A DNA stretch of 64,000 nt from Zonotrichia leucophrys gambelii (taxonomy: Eukaryota; Chordata; Aves; Passeriformes; Passerellidae), in assembly GCF_028769735.1 (NCBI RefSeq), contig NC_088169.1:47467229-47531228 (forward strand). The letters run 5' to 3'. The notes under the pieces are model-generated. The model saw only the letters and a program-made list of their open reading frames with translations. It was not told where the DNA came from and made no database searches. The stretch's first letter is position 1. Each line of letters begins with the position of its first letter. The position numbers and the translations under genes are program-made. Of this stretch, positions 10,522-22,959 are shown piece after piece.

Positions 10522-12488
10522 CTGTTTTTTGCTGTTGTCGTTTTTAGTTTGTTTGTTTCTGTAACCCTTATTTTATTGTCAATATCAAATAGTGTTAAAA
10601 GGACTATGTGACATCAGAAAAATGTAATGATAAGAAGATTTATATATGATAAAACTGAATTGTTGTACATTTAAAAAAATTCAAAATTGTCATTAGGAAA
10701 TTGCTCTTGCGTAGACTCTATATGTAGTATTTGCCTGTAGAAAATCTGGTGGTTTTACTTCACAGCATGTTGAGATCATCATTCTTTTATAGCCTCCACC
10801 CAGGCATGAAATAAGATTAAAAAAAAAAAAAAAAAAGAAAGAAACTCAGTATATTTAATTATGGTTTAAACAAGATGCTGAAAACAGTATGATTATTTCT
10901 ATGAATTTCAATAGTCTTAGGATCAGACCTTACCCAATACCTTTGCTTAAATGTAATTATCTGTCCTGATTTTCTTCTCCTGAAAAGTTTAAAGATTATA
11001 TTAAAATATTTATAGTCCAAAGCATATAATAACCTTCTATTTGATTTAATTAAATTTAATTAAATCATTTTTCCCTGAGTTAGGGTTACCAAATCCATTG
11101 TTGCCATGTTTATTGCAGGGGAAGGCATCTCAAGTCACCTGTTTTAACTCAAATTAGGACAGATGAAGATTATTCATGTCTCCATCATGACATAAAATTA
11201 GCTGGCAACCAATGAACCATACACCAGGATTACTAACATCAATCTAATAAACAAAACACAAGCCTAGACACTTAAAAAATGATAGCAAACACTTTTCTGA
11301 ACACCCTTCAATACTGAACCCCTTTCAGCAATTAATCTCATAACATTGTACTGTTCCTTTGTCCCCTTCCTATATCCACACCCCATATTTGGTTGTATCG
11401 TATGACCCATAATTGAAGACACTACTGAAAACAGAGGTCCTGCTCGTGCCTCCCACATCTCTGAAGACAGGACACAGCTACTATTTTTGTAGTTCAGGGG
11501 TGTGGAGAGCTTTCATACAGGCTCATCCTATAATAGGGATGAACAAAATGATGCATTTTGCACAAAATGCAGAATATTTTTCCTCAAGTAGTAGTATTTA
11601 ACCAGCACATCTTGATTCCTTAACATGTCCTTATTGAGTGAATATGCTCAGTTTAGTTATTTATACACTGGTGACTTGTGCCATTTATAATGTCCTGGGA
11701 TATCTTGCTCAGCTTCCTGGTTCTGCTCCTAAGTAAGTATTTTAAGGTCTCTCAGACACCGTGCCATATCTGCAATGTCCCTCGGACACCCTTTGGTAGT
11801 GATGGCACTAGATGTGCATGCATGTGTCACTAGACACCCAAACACATACCATCTATTTAGGCTTACCACTTGATCATTTAGAACATATCTATTGTTCCAC
11901 CTTTTTCCAGTCACTCTGCTATTTTTCTTATTGTACCATCTACAAGCATCTTATGCTTGCTATTTTTAAAGAATGCAAATTCTTTTTACAACTCTTTCTG
12001 ATGCTTTCCTATGTGGGTGCCCTTTGGATACTGTTTTGATCAGCCTCTATCACAAAGGATTTGAGAGTAAGGCACCATTTAGAGACATTATTAATCTACT
12101 TTTTGCAATTTATAAAGAAGAAAAAGAATTTCTGTTCTGCAAAGGAAATTACTTGAAATCTTTTTTCACTATATCAAGGTGCGATCTTTTTGTTTTGAAC
12201 TTGGTATCCTACTTTATTTTTGTCATTCCTATTAAATAGATTGAAAAAAATAGGGAAATATTGATTGAAAACTCCACTTTATCCTTTATCACAAATCACA
12301 GTCTCTCACATCTGTAAGCCTTCAAATATTGTTATCTTTGGTGTTCTTATTTACTCTACATAGTCCGAATTACCTCTACCTGGGAAAATACCTTCTCTGA
12401 TCAGAATGGCCAGGTGACACTGAGCCTTTGTTCTTGCTCTTAGAACTGATCTAATTATTTAAGTGTACTGATGTACAGTTGAATAGGA
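10522..12488. other. AT-rich noncoding stretch with an A18 run
   Basis: Contains a poly-A run of about 18 bases near 10819-10836 but no recognisable SINE or retrocopy body upstream of it. Open frames at 11264-11458, 11413-11601, 11729-11914, 11812-12039 and 11973-12239 overlap on both strands, are all below 90 codons and resemble nothing known to me. Nothing else seen. Confidence 0.55.
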
Positions 12489-13302
12489 TGTAGGGGGCAA
12501 GGTTTTGGTAGCAAAGGTGGGCTCTGTGAGAAGAGGCTGGGGCTGCCCGGTGTTGGACACAGACAGCTCCAGTTGGCTCCAGCAGACCGACCACAGTGGA
12601 TGTCTGAGTCCTGTGGTCATGGGTTTTGGTGGGAAGACTTATTAAGTAAAAGGCAAAATGTTGCCCATTATCAGTGGGGCATGAAAAAAAAGATTAGGAG
12701 CAACCATGTGAACATCAAGGTCCGAGAAGAAGGAGGAGGAGGAGACGCTCTAGGTTCTGTATCAAAGCTTTCCCTAAAGCTCATAGAGAGTTTTCCATGG
12801 TAGTTCTTGAAGTAAGCTGCAGCCCATGGAGGTCCACGAAGGAGTAAGCTCTTCTGGCACGAGCTACAACCATTGCAGACTTATTTGTCGGGTTTATCCT
12901 GCAGGACTGCTGTTCATGAAAAGAACTCTTCACTAGAGAAAGGGAAAGGTGTGAGAAGGAAGGAAGGAATGGCAAGGAGTAACAGTTATAAACTGACAAC
13001 AACCATCCCCTCTTTTCTCCTCTGGGCCTCTAAAAAGCAGGGGAGGTGGAGGTAAATGACTAAAGTTGAGACAAAGCTGTTGCAGTTTCTTTGTCTGTAA
13101 CCATCCAAGTCTAATTTAATTAGCATTAAATTCTATTTTTTTGCCAAGGCATGTCTGTTTTACCCAAAGTGTTCTAGGTAAGTAGTCTTGCTGTCTTTCT
13201 CTCAACCAATGAGTTTTTTATCTTATTTTTTCCTCCCTGTCTTGTTTAGTGAAAGAACAGCTGGATGGGGATATGGCAGCCAGGCAAATTCAACCCAAAA
13301 GA
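12489..13302 (+). mobile_element. Degraded bird ERVL-type LTR
   Basis: I recognise the family by its order of landmarks: a 5' end with GGGGGCAAGGTTTTGGTAGC (about 12494), GTGAGAAGA, a GAAGGAGGAGGAGGAG purine run (about 12727), GCAGCCCATGGAGGTCCACG (about 12818), a GGAAAGGTGTGAGAAGGA run (about 12943), a GTCTGTTTTACCC stretch (about 13152), CTCAACCAATGAG (about 13201), and a 3' end CAGCCAGGCAAATTCAACCC (about 13277). These follow in the family's usual 5'-to-3' order on the plus strand. The copy is about 815 bases, shorter than full length through deletions. No clear target duplication and no internal viral genes, so an old solo LTR. Overlapping open frames (12573-12803, 12781-13002, 12873-13055) are by-products. 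Confidence 0.8.
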
Positions 13303-13407
13303 AACAATGAACAAAAACACAAAATGGTGAGAAATAGCATGAGAAGTTAATATTTTTAAATTGTAAAAATCTTGAAAAACTTGCAATCTATGGATGAAAA
13401 CCCATAA

Positions 13408-13520
13408 TTTCTTTTTTTGTTGTTGTTGGGTTTTTTTGTTTGTTTGGGGGGTTTTTGGTTGTTTTTGGTGTTTTTTTTTTTGGCTGGTTTGGTTTATTTT
13501 TTGTGGGCCTTTTTTTTGGC
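13408..13520 (+). repeat. T/G-rich low-complexity tract
   Basis: Runs of T7-T12 alternate with G2-G6 (GTTGTTGTTGGG, TTTGGGGGGTTTTTGG). It lies between two LTRs of different families and directly abuts the truncated 5' edge of the second. The mirrored open frames (13388-13576 minus, Lys/Pro/Thr-rich, and 13394-13582 plus, Phe/Trp/Gly-rich) come from this composition. Confidence 0.75.
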
Positions 13521-13838
13521 AGGAGGGAGGAAGTTTGGGGTTCTTTTTGGTTGTGATTTATGACATGTATTTTCATGAGTAACAGTTACATGTGATGAAG
13601 CCCTGCTTTCCTATAGATGGCCAAACATCTTCACCATGGTGTGAAGGTTTAAATTAATTCCTTGTTTTAAAGTGGTGAATTAATTCCTTGTTTTGTTTGC
13701 TTGAGTGTACAGCTTTTCCCTTACTTACCTTTTCTCATTTTTACTTCTCTGATTCTCTTCCTCATCCAGCTGCGAGCAAGAGAGAGTGAGCAAGCAGCTG
13801 TGTGAGGCTTATTAGTGGCCTGTGTAAACCCAAAATTT
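13521..13838 (+). mobile_element. 3' part of a bird ERVL-type LTR (same family as 49682-50240)
   Basis: Landmarks in family order: GGAGGGAGGAAG (about 13521), AGTAACAGTTACATGTGATG (about 13578), CCCTGCTTTCCTATAGATGG (about 13601), AATTCCTTGTTTTG, GAGAGAGTGAGCAAGCAGCTG (about 13780-13800), and a terminal GGCCTGTGTAAACCC-type end (about 13817). The 5' half is missing; a T/G tract takes its place. A 17-base internal duplication (AATTAATTCCTTGTTTT at 13652-13668 and 13678-13694, period 26) is peculiar to this copy compared with 49682-50240. Confidence 0.78.
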
Positions 13839-15461
13839 CACACATCAATTAATTATAAATTTTCACAGAACGAATCACCAGTATATTTTTATTTTTGAAC
13901 AAAATAGGTAGGATTCATGTTGATAGGTTAAATTTCTAGGAGTTTTCTGTCTTAATAGCTATCTAGTTTCATTTTATAATTTATGGAAGGAAGTGAGATC
14001 ACTATGCAGCAGTCTGTCCTTCCTAAATCATTAGATAATTTATATTCCTCATGTACTTTGTCATTTACTTTTAGTGTAATGAAAATGTGGATAACTATTT
14101 TATACTTAACTTTTCAAGGTACTATACAATAGCTATACAAGACTAAAAATACAATCTGCTATGTGCATTAATTTTGAAAATGTAAGGGAAAGAAAGTGAA
14201 GAGCCAGTACCAAGGAGAGTGGTGTTTCAGTTGTAAACATGGAAGGCCTATTTTATGCAGTTAAACTAAAACTGAAAGATTAAACAATAGGTTTTGCTTC
14301 TAACTACCCATAGGATTCATGAAGGCAATGGAGCACTTTTAGTTGAGACTTCCACAGTGTACTGTACAAATAACAAATGCATCTAAAGACATACAGGGAC
14401 TCAGTATTTATCACGCAGTCAGAAGTAGAAATCAAATGTCTGTCTACCTTCAGATGACTCCTTAATAAGAAAAGAAAATTAAATTACATTTAAACACAGC
14501 AGTATTTTATCTAAAGCTCTATTTGTTAAGTGTATTCTGAGAATGTCTGCCAAATTAGGTGCTTGATGTGCCCAAGGCAAAGTCTTATTTCTGAATACAT
14601 TTGAGGCTTGAGTCTATTCCAGAACCTTTTGCTGTTTGGTATTTGAAGTGAAAGAACATTTAGATCCCAGAGAAAAATATCAATCAAAATCATAGGTATT
14701 TTCAGAATACCAGGAGTTTGAGGCTAGGTAATGACTGCACATTCTAGTAGCTGTTTTCAGCTGTAGCCTCTTAGGTGTGGGTACCTGCAATTCCCTTTTA
14801 AATGACTCCTAATGAGGTACATAAAATTTTCCAACAAGATACACAGGAAGGAGTTACATAGCCAATTCAAAGAATATGAAATGCAAAACAATTTCCCTGG
14901 AATTGTGCTCTTCTTTATATGATTTCTCCTCTCATTTGGCTTTGTGATTTCTTTCCTGCAGCTCAACATTGTACAATAACTACTGAATGCTTAGACAAAC
15001 ACGTATGCTGCCTCATGTTCATGAAAAACCCTTGGATTAAATTGTTTTTTAAATTTCCATAAATTTATATTTTTTATTTTATAAATTCATAAATTTAATA
15101 GTATATAATTAATTTATTAATGAATAATATACATACTTAAATTAGCAATTACATTCACAGAGACAACAATCTAATGCTATAATGTTTTCATTTATGACTG
15201 AATTTGAGCTTAAGAAGACAGTAACTCCAAGAAAAATTGAAAAATATGAAAACTGGATGATATAAATAGAGTGAAATTTGAAATAAAAGTATACTCAAGC
15301 AGAAGCACAGTATAATTCAGAAGGACATTTTAAGCCACATACACCCTTAAGAACATAAGTATAATATGAAGATTCTCAGCACTGAATATTACTGCAGACA
15401 AAGAGCTTGGTTGAAGAGGAAAATTAGGAAAAAAATCCACATTAATATACATAAAAATATT
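13839..15461. other. AT-rich noncoding stretch
   Basis: No gene or recognised transposon. Very AT-rich at 15040-15130 (AAATTTATA, TTTATTAATGAATAATATAC words). The open frame at 14757-14969 is short and unplaced. Nothing else seen. Confidence 0.6.
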
Positions 15462-16001
15462 TTAAAATATAATTTTTTGTCTTTTCTTAATATTTATTTT
15501 GGATTTTGTTTCATTGTTGCCAAATAGATTCAGAAAGACATTATCTATCACCTCCTTCAAAATTGCTGACATTCTTAAGTTTTTCAGTTGTAATTTTGAC
15601 TTTTGTGTGATAGTCTTGAAGAATTTAGTAAAGCCTAGCATGCTATCAGCCAAATTTGTGAGAACATATGTATTAAAACTAATACATTTAGAAATATTTT
15701 CAGATTCTGAACTGTGTGAAACCTCACAAAGAACAAACTGGTGATTGTCTAACTGAATATATATCTGAGGTGTAACCACTGAAATTTTCATGTAATATTT
15801 GAGATAAGTGGACTTTAAGGAACAATCATAGTTCTCTAATTGTAGAGAACTCTCTGGGTTATTAGATCTGTAGCTTTGGCCAAAACCAAATACACTGAAA
15901 ATTTGAGTACCCGAACTACAAAATGTAACTCTACAAAATAGGAGCGCTGATATTAACAATAGCCCTCTCTTCTGCTGAGACTGAAGCTGACACAGCAGTT
16001 T
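15462..16001 (-). pseudogene. Unidentified open frame of about 180 codons (possible exon, retrocopy or chance)
   Basis: The longest open stretch in the window: stop-free on the minus strand from just inside a TGA at 16004-16002 to a stop ending at 15462. No ATG lies near its upstream end. The first possible start there is a TTG at 15959, giving 165 codons, and internal ATGs come only later (for example in YYMKIS, LADSMLGF and LRMSA). The product is Ser-, Lys-, Leu- and Asn-rich with no signal peptide, transmembrane run or zinc-binding pattern that I can define. The C-terminal part (KSKINIKKRQKIIF) is basic. I recognise no family. A rough estimate at 65% AT gives well under one such run per window by chance, so it may be a relic of a coding exon, an old retrocopy or a transposon piece. 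No poly-A tail or target duplication is visible. Confidence 0.2.
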
Positions 16002-16004
16002 TCA

Positions 16005-16857
16005 CCAATGAATTCTTGATAATCTTAGAAATCTTAATCTTAGATTGCCATTACTGCCTGGGATGCCAATACAGGAAATAACTTTAAAATTACTTTTCTG
16101 AAGATGTACAGAAATATGTTAAATATTTTGGGTATAGGAAAGGAAAGTAATTGTTTCTGGATGAAAGCCAAGAAGATTGTGCCTTCAGCAGAAAAGATAA
16201 TATTTTTCAATGAAACTCCAGTTGTAGGAATGTGATGGAGAGACTTCAGTGTACGTGTATTTGCAAGATTAAATTGATGCAATCTGTTTTGTTATTTTGC
16301 TTGGGAGAGTATTCAAAGTTATTTGTTTTGACTTTCTTATCTTCTCACACAGAATTTGAAGACTTTATGTTAAATGGATTTTAGGGGTTCTTGAAGGAAC
16401 AAACAATGAAATTATAAAATAATTTTTGCTTTTGTTAATTTATTCCCCCATCACCACCCCCTAGTCCTGAAAAAAAAAATTTACTGAGGAAATTTTGTTT
16501 CCTTCCTCACCCACACCTACATAAGCAGGCTTCAATCTGTGGTGCAGGCAAGGGTGCAATGCCTGATTCATTGTGGTTTAGGAAGAAAATACTAGAAATT
16601 CAGTAGTATATAGTACATGTAAAATGTATCAATAAATACGCTTATATTGAGGGCATAGAGTTAGAGAGCTTTCATTGACAGGGGTAATGATAAACAGTTT
16701 GGGAGACTACTGATTTAGACTATTATTGTTGTTGCGATTAAGTTTATATTTCCTAGCCTTAAAAATGAGGGACAAAAAAGGTCAAGCAATAATTAGTCCA
16801 GTTTCAGGCTTGTAGAAATAGAAAGAGAAGCAGATAAGACTAGCTCCCACCCAAATC
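16005..16857. other. AT-rich noncoding stretch
   Basis: The open frame at 16040-16282 (minus, 80 codons) follows the larger frame at 15462-16001 on the same strand, but I cannot join them through obvious splice sites. Otherwise no gene, RNA or known repeat. Confidence 0.5.
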
Positions 16858-17060
16858 CCTCCTGTGAAGAACTTCTTCCTAAACCTCCCTGGGCACAGCT
16901 TAAGGCTGTGTCCTCTTGTCCTGTGGCTGGTTCCCTGGGAGAGAGCCCGACCCTCAGCTGGCTAAGGTTGCTTCCTGAGCTTCCTCTTCTCCAGGCTCAG
17001 CAATCGCCACTCCTTCCATATAAGACTTGTGCTCCAGATCTTTCACAGGCCTTGTTGCAC
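16858..17060 (-). mobile_element. CR1 LINE fragment (3' region, minus strand)
   Basis: Reads as the reverse complement of the CR1 3' region. Landmarks are GTGAAGAACTTCTTCCTAAA (about 16863), CACAGCTTAAGGCTGTGTCC (about 16894), TCCTGTGGCTGGTTCCCTGG (about 16919), GAGCTTCCTCTTCTCCAGGC (about 16977) and AGACTTGTGCTCCAGATC (about 17023). It lacks the 3' terminal ATTCTATG repeats and has an internal deletion between GGCTAAGGTTGC and TTCCTGAGC. The 62-codon plus-strand frame at 17027-17215 starts inside it and is a by-product. Confidence 0.88.
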
Positions 17061-20000
17061 TGAATTATCTGAGAAAAGGCAAGGTGTTCCTGAAAATCTG
17101 TCTTAGGAAAAAGGTGAGTTTATTTCACAGAGGTTTAGCAACATTAATTTTCCTGACAAGAATTATACAGTCAAACTGGACTTGGTTCATCCTTCGTTCC
17201 TTCCTTAGGCATTGATTGATGTTAGCATCTGCTGGTCTGTTTACAATAACTGTGTTTCTGAACCTCTACATCTAGCTAGGCTGCAAATTCTTTGCACCAT
17301 TCTCTGTACCTATAAATAGAACAGCTTTTAACACAGCACTCTGACAGTTACCCATGAAAACGTGTTTCTTTTCTATCCTGTTGATTTTATTTTGCTTTAT
17401 TGATTCATTAATGGATCATGATAACCTTGCATTTATAGGTCTTTATATTGGCAGAGTGACCTGGATCTCATCGGAAGATTGTTTAGAGACTCAGAAAATT
17501 AATCTAATTTAAATGCAAAGACTGGAAAATCCCTACAAAGATTAACCCCCCACACTCCTCCTTTCAATACTGATTTTTTTGGTTTGTATTATGTAAACTA
17601 TATGTACAAAGCATACATACGTTTTTACCAGGACAAAGAAAAGAAATGTAGGCTATTTACCGCCCAAAAACTAAAATCATGAGGTAAACATACTGCCAAG
17701 AATTAAAAATAGTAATTTTGAAAAGAAAATACACTAAACAATTACCTGGGGTGATGAGAGGGTAAGGGCAATCCCAGTAGAAAATCCAGGCAACAGCAGT
17801 AGAGAAATTGATATTGTTTGAAGATATTAATCTTTCTGTATTACTTACAGCTGGAACATATATATGTATCTCAGATTACTTTTCTTATATTACTGGTTTT
17901 AGACTATTTATTGACAGTACATATTAATTTCTGTCTGGACTTTTCTCAATAGTTCCATTAATATTTATAGGAGAGAGATATAAGATCATACATAGAATTA
18001 GGGAAAGGATGCAATATTTTTAATATAAAATGAAGAAATGGTAGTTACAAATGAATTCAATTCAGTGATATGCAGTGAAGGAGGCAAGAAAAAAAGGAGA
18101 GAATATAAAGGAGTGTGATTAGAAGGTATGTCTTCAAAACTTTTCAATACTTTATGATAATTACAGTAATTTACAATGTACCATCAACAATAAGTTTAAG
18201 ATCTGATCCCAGAATAATAATAATGTGGGCAGTGGTTAATACTAGAAGAAACATCTGGTGAGAAGGTGAGAACAAGGTGCCAAATGTGAGGTAGAATGTG
18301 GATTGAAAGTCAAGTCAGTTTTATAGAGAAAGTAATACACTGGGCAGATGGAATGAGTGAAAACAGAGATGAAAAATAGGTGTGTAGAAATTACCTTGAT
18401 ATAGGAGTGGTGATGAATGCTGGTTGAGATTTCAGCAAAATATAGACAGGATCATGGTTAAAGCTGCTGTTCTTTTGTACTTGAAAACCATCTTGGAAGA
18501 CTTTTTATTGAAATCTAAGCCAAATGATTTGCATAGTTAAATTAGTAATTTAGTGAATAGCTCACAATGAAGAGAAAAAAACTGAAGCACAGTGAGCATG
18601 CAGCTCTCATGACATTGAACATTTTGTTTCATATATTATTCTTTATAGAAAATATTTCACCCTAACAGATCAAATTTTTTGCATAGAAACAACATTGATT
18701 GGAAGCATAAACTTTCTTTGATGTTGCTTTTAAGTTTTGCTTTTCTTTGTTGTTTGTTGTTTTTATTTTTTAATTATCATAAACATTGATAAATTTCATT
18801 GTCTCAAAAAATTAGAAATCTGAGTAGCAAGAATCTCTCCTAATATACAAGAAAAATATAGATATCTGCAGATGTTAAGCTAAGCACAAGTCATCTTACA
18901 TGTCTCATTCTTAAATTAATCCTTTAATTAATCCTTAAATTAATTCTTTTAATCTACATTGAGTAAAGAACTCAGCTACATTTTAGAACAGGCTTTCAAT
19001 GTTTTACATTGCTACTTTAGGAAATACAGATTTCACTGCTGATGTTTATCCATACATAGTAAATCCTTTTGGAAGTGGGTGACTTGCATGCAATATGTAG
19101 TAGTATGAAAACAGTTTTGCAATTGTTCCTCATTTTCATCAGTTGTCATAAAATTTATTTTCCCAGGAAAATAATCCTTAATTTCTTCAGAAATATTTTT
19201 AAATTTAATTATATTTAGTGTCACAGTCTTAAACGTTTGCAGACACACATTCTTCTGTCTCTGAAGGTTAGAATTTAAAAAAACAATCACTCTTGTAATT
19301 GGTAGGGGAAAGAATTAAATTTTTCCATTATGAATAAGGCAGTTAAAGACAATTAACATTTCAAATAATACTTGTAGCAAATATAAATGTAGATACAAAA
19401 TTTTTAAACAATTACTTTCCACAAACAATTTTTCTGTTTTGAAAAACTATTTTTTATATTTCTGGATTTGGCATGTGGTTTTATAAATTTTGTTTAATCA
19501 CGCTCATTATTCCTAAAAGAGAAATTTGTGATTTTTTTATAATTAAAAATAAATATTATGCTCTGAAATATTATTTTTAAATCTTGATTAATTTAATATT
19601 ACTTAGAACATCGGAAATTGTTTTGGAGTGATATGATATCCTTAGAGAATGTGTTCCATGGATCATCGCAGCATGAGTGCAAAAGCAAAGACAAATCTTG
19701 AGCAGTGATACCACTGTAAATAACTATATAATGTCAGCATAGCAAGGAATATCCTAAAATACTTGTAAGAAATGGTAATATTTACTTGGATCAAAGCAAA
19801 CCCAAAAATTTCCTGTTTGCAAAGGTATGTATGTTATAAATTCATGGCTTTTTTGTATCTGATTACCATCCTTAATAATTTTATTTGTTAAAAGGAAGGT
19901 AAAACACCATAATAATGCCTGTTTCTCCCTAGTGAATAAATGAGTTGGACCATCTTTCATTTTTTTTGAGTGAATGCAGCAAAAGATGGCAAAACATTAT

Positions 20001-22959
20001 GCACCTCAGTGCACAATCTCTTGAGGTGAAACTATGCTGGAAGAGAGATGACTTAAGCATGTTTATTTAATCAAACAGAAAGGAAGTTATTTCCAGGGAA
20101 TGTACATTATAAAAGAAAATGCTAATAATTCCCACAAGTAATATGAATAACTCTGAAGAAGAAACAGACAAATACTGCAAAATATTCCAAACAACAGCCA
20201 GATCTAGTAATGACTTGATTATTTTAAGGTCATTATAAATTCAAATCAACCAAATTCTGCATGTAACAACTTCAATGTGGTCTTTTTTTTTCACTTTTGT
20301 AGTACCAATTTTTTTTCACCACCAAAAGTTTTTCTGCCAAAAACTTAGGGCACTGACATGTTTTTTGTCATTTAAACTGATGCTATTCAATCAATATTGT
20401 CTAGTAGTATATCTAAATTTCATCCCACAATTTTTTGTCATGGGGAAACTGAAATTCAAATACAGAATCGATGATTCTTAAGAGACTTTTTAAACAATAC
20501 TTCACCTATGAGTTTCTTATTTATTTCTATCCTGATAGCACATTTCTCTGAGCAAAAGGATGTCAAAAGGACAACTTAGTATCCAGTAGCTCCTAGAGCA
20601 GATATAGATACAGAATTTAATGAGGCACTGACCTCTCAAAGACAAATCGATAATTTTCTGTGGCCAGTTTTGGTTGTTGTTGCATAAAATTCTGGTTGCT
20701 TAGGTGATAGAGATTGGCTTTCTTGTGTACTTCCCTTCTTAATATTTTGTCTTATTTAATTTCTTATAAAATTTCAGCTTAAAGTGTTTTATTCATTATT
20801 ATTAATAGAAGATGCTTAATTCTCATAAATTTTATATACATTATAGATATTCAAATGCTTTTTTTTTTACATTTTCTTGCCAGTTGGCAAAGAAATACAT
20901 TGTCAGATGTTATGTGCTTAAAAAAAATTAACCAATTCCCATATCTGGCTTGCCAAAATAAACTGGTTTTGATGGTAATAATTGCTACTAAAAATAGATT
21001 TGATTCCAAGCAAAATTTCATTGGAGTCATGGTATATTACTTTAAATAAGTGAAAAAACATCATTTTTGTATTAATTTAATTTGTCAAAAACTGTTCAGC
21101 TAGGTCTATTGAAATACAATTCATTTGTATCTGCATGAGATTTTTTGAAGAGGTGAGAGAAAGGAATTAGTGCTTCTATTCTAATATTCATATATTGTCA
21201 TATAATATTTCATGCTCTGTTATGTTCAAGGTTGGAGTAAAAGTTATAACTGTCTCTCATGCTGGCTAATGGTATTCTACATGATTGTCTTAATTTTTCA
21301 AAACTGTTTAATTTCTGCTATAGCACTAGGGAAAAAATAACCCATGCTAAAATCTTTTTCTAAAGGAAGGAGCAATCAGGAATTGTCTGTGGAATTAGGT
21401 ATAAAAATAGCATTAGATATTTCCAATTTATAACAACTCTGAAATAAATTGTCTTGAATTCTTATGAATTAAGGTTCTAACACAATATCTAGGAGTGTTA
21501 AAGGATGCCAGCTTCAAGACAGCAAATAACTGGAGAATAAGATGAGTAAACCCTTAATTACTTTGTCATTATCAACTTGTAGATAGATGAAATATACACC
21601 TTCTTCATAAGACCGTCATTCTTAAGGAGTTACTTGAAATTTATAGTTTTCTTTGAATTTTCCCTGCTATTATTGAAGCAATAACTGTCTTCTTGGAACT
21701 TGCACTAATATATGGAAAACGTTTTATTTCTTTACTTTAAAGGTGACATACTGTATGAATAATTTGGGGAGAATGGCATCAAATAAAACATTTTCATGCA
21801 GTATGCAGAAAGAGTTAAAATTTACTTCAAAATTTATTGTCCTACACAGACACCCCATTAGGTAAGGACTGAGGTGCCTTGGTACTTTACATCTCTTTTC
21901 CCAAAATATAGGGTTCACCAGCATATCATTCAATTCTGTATTTTTTTGATCTAATGGCCACACTGAACCCTGCCAGTTGGTGTTGCTCCTCATCACCCTG
22001 AATTTGTGCAAGAAATTACTCTGGATTCATCCAAAAAGGCTACTTCCTTCCCCTGCCCCTTGCCCATTTTAAAAAAGTGCTAGCCAAGCTATGACATTAA
22101 GAAAACAGTTTAATTTTCTTCAGCTGTGCCTAGTTATCTCTAGATTACTTTTCCCTCTCTGTTCCAAGACATTAGTGAGTGACTGAACGTGGGCTTTTTT
22201 ATGATTATTGTTTCTGGAGAATCAAATGACCTAACAGTGAAGTGAGTTTGGGTCCATAATCTTTTTTTCCCCTACTTTAAAGTACTTGTTTCCTTCTTTG
22301 TTTACCAGTCCTTTTTTTTTCGTAAGCAACTAAAAAGGATTATCAACTTTTGTCAGCTTTGCCTCTTGTATCTATTAACTTGGTCTAGTCAAATCCTCAC
22401 TTGAGTACCAAACAGGAACATTTAATTGTCATACACAAGTATCAAATCCCCTCAAATCCAGTCAAATACAGCAACATAGGTGGAAGCAATATCAGTATAC
22501 AAAACAAAGGAAAAGTTTAAAATATCAATGAAGACTGACAGTGACATGAGGTTTATTTTCAGTAAGTAAGTAAAGTGTCACCAGAGATTTCGAAATAGGA
22601 CTTTTAGCATTGATCTGTATTTGTAGTCAAAATTGCATTTACCAAATAGATATTTACTCAGGCAGATGAGAGTGTCAAGCACAGCTGGTTATGATATCAG
22701 TCATATTTTTACCTTTTAGTACTTAATAATGGAAAGCATGATCCTTTAACTACATCTAATGCTATGTGATGCTAATCTCTGTCCACAGTTTTTTTTTTCT
22801 TCTGAATTTAAACTGGACAATAATGAAAGAAATTCTACTGATTTGTACTTAAAATATTGTAATTCCCTAGACTTTGTATGGTGTAACAGGCTGTTTGCAA
22901 AACCAAGTGGATAAAAGATGAATGTGGCACAAAGTTTATGGACAGAAATTAGAGGGGGA
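17061..22959. other. AT-rich gene desert
   Basis: About 5.9 kb with no gene, RNA gene or transposon that I recognise. A short tandem run of ATTAATCCTT-like units lies at 18907-18955 (about three copies of 12-14 bases). Open frames at 19033-19290, 19754-19960, 20275-20481, 20855-21049, 21724-22011 and 22746-22982 are 64-95 codons, AT-driven and without family features. Confidence 0.6.

Noticed and set aside
10801..10850. A18 run considered as the tail of a retrocopy or SINE
   Set aside because: No gene-like, tRNA-like or CR1-like sequence is seen upstream, and no target duplication was found.
13388..13582. Paired frames: Lys/Pro/Thr-rich (minus) and Phe/Trp/Gly-rich (plus)
   Set aside because: Both are readings of the T/G-rich tract between two LTRs.
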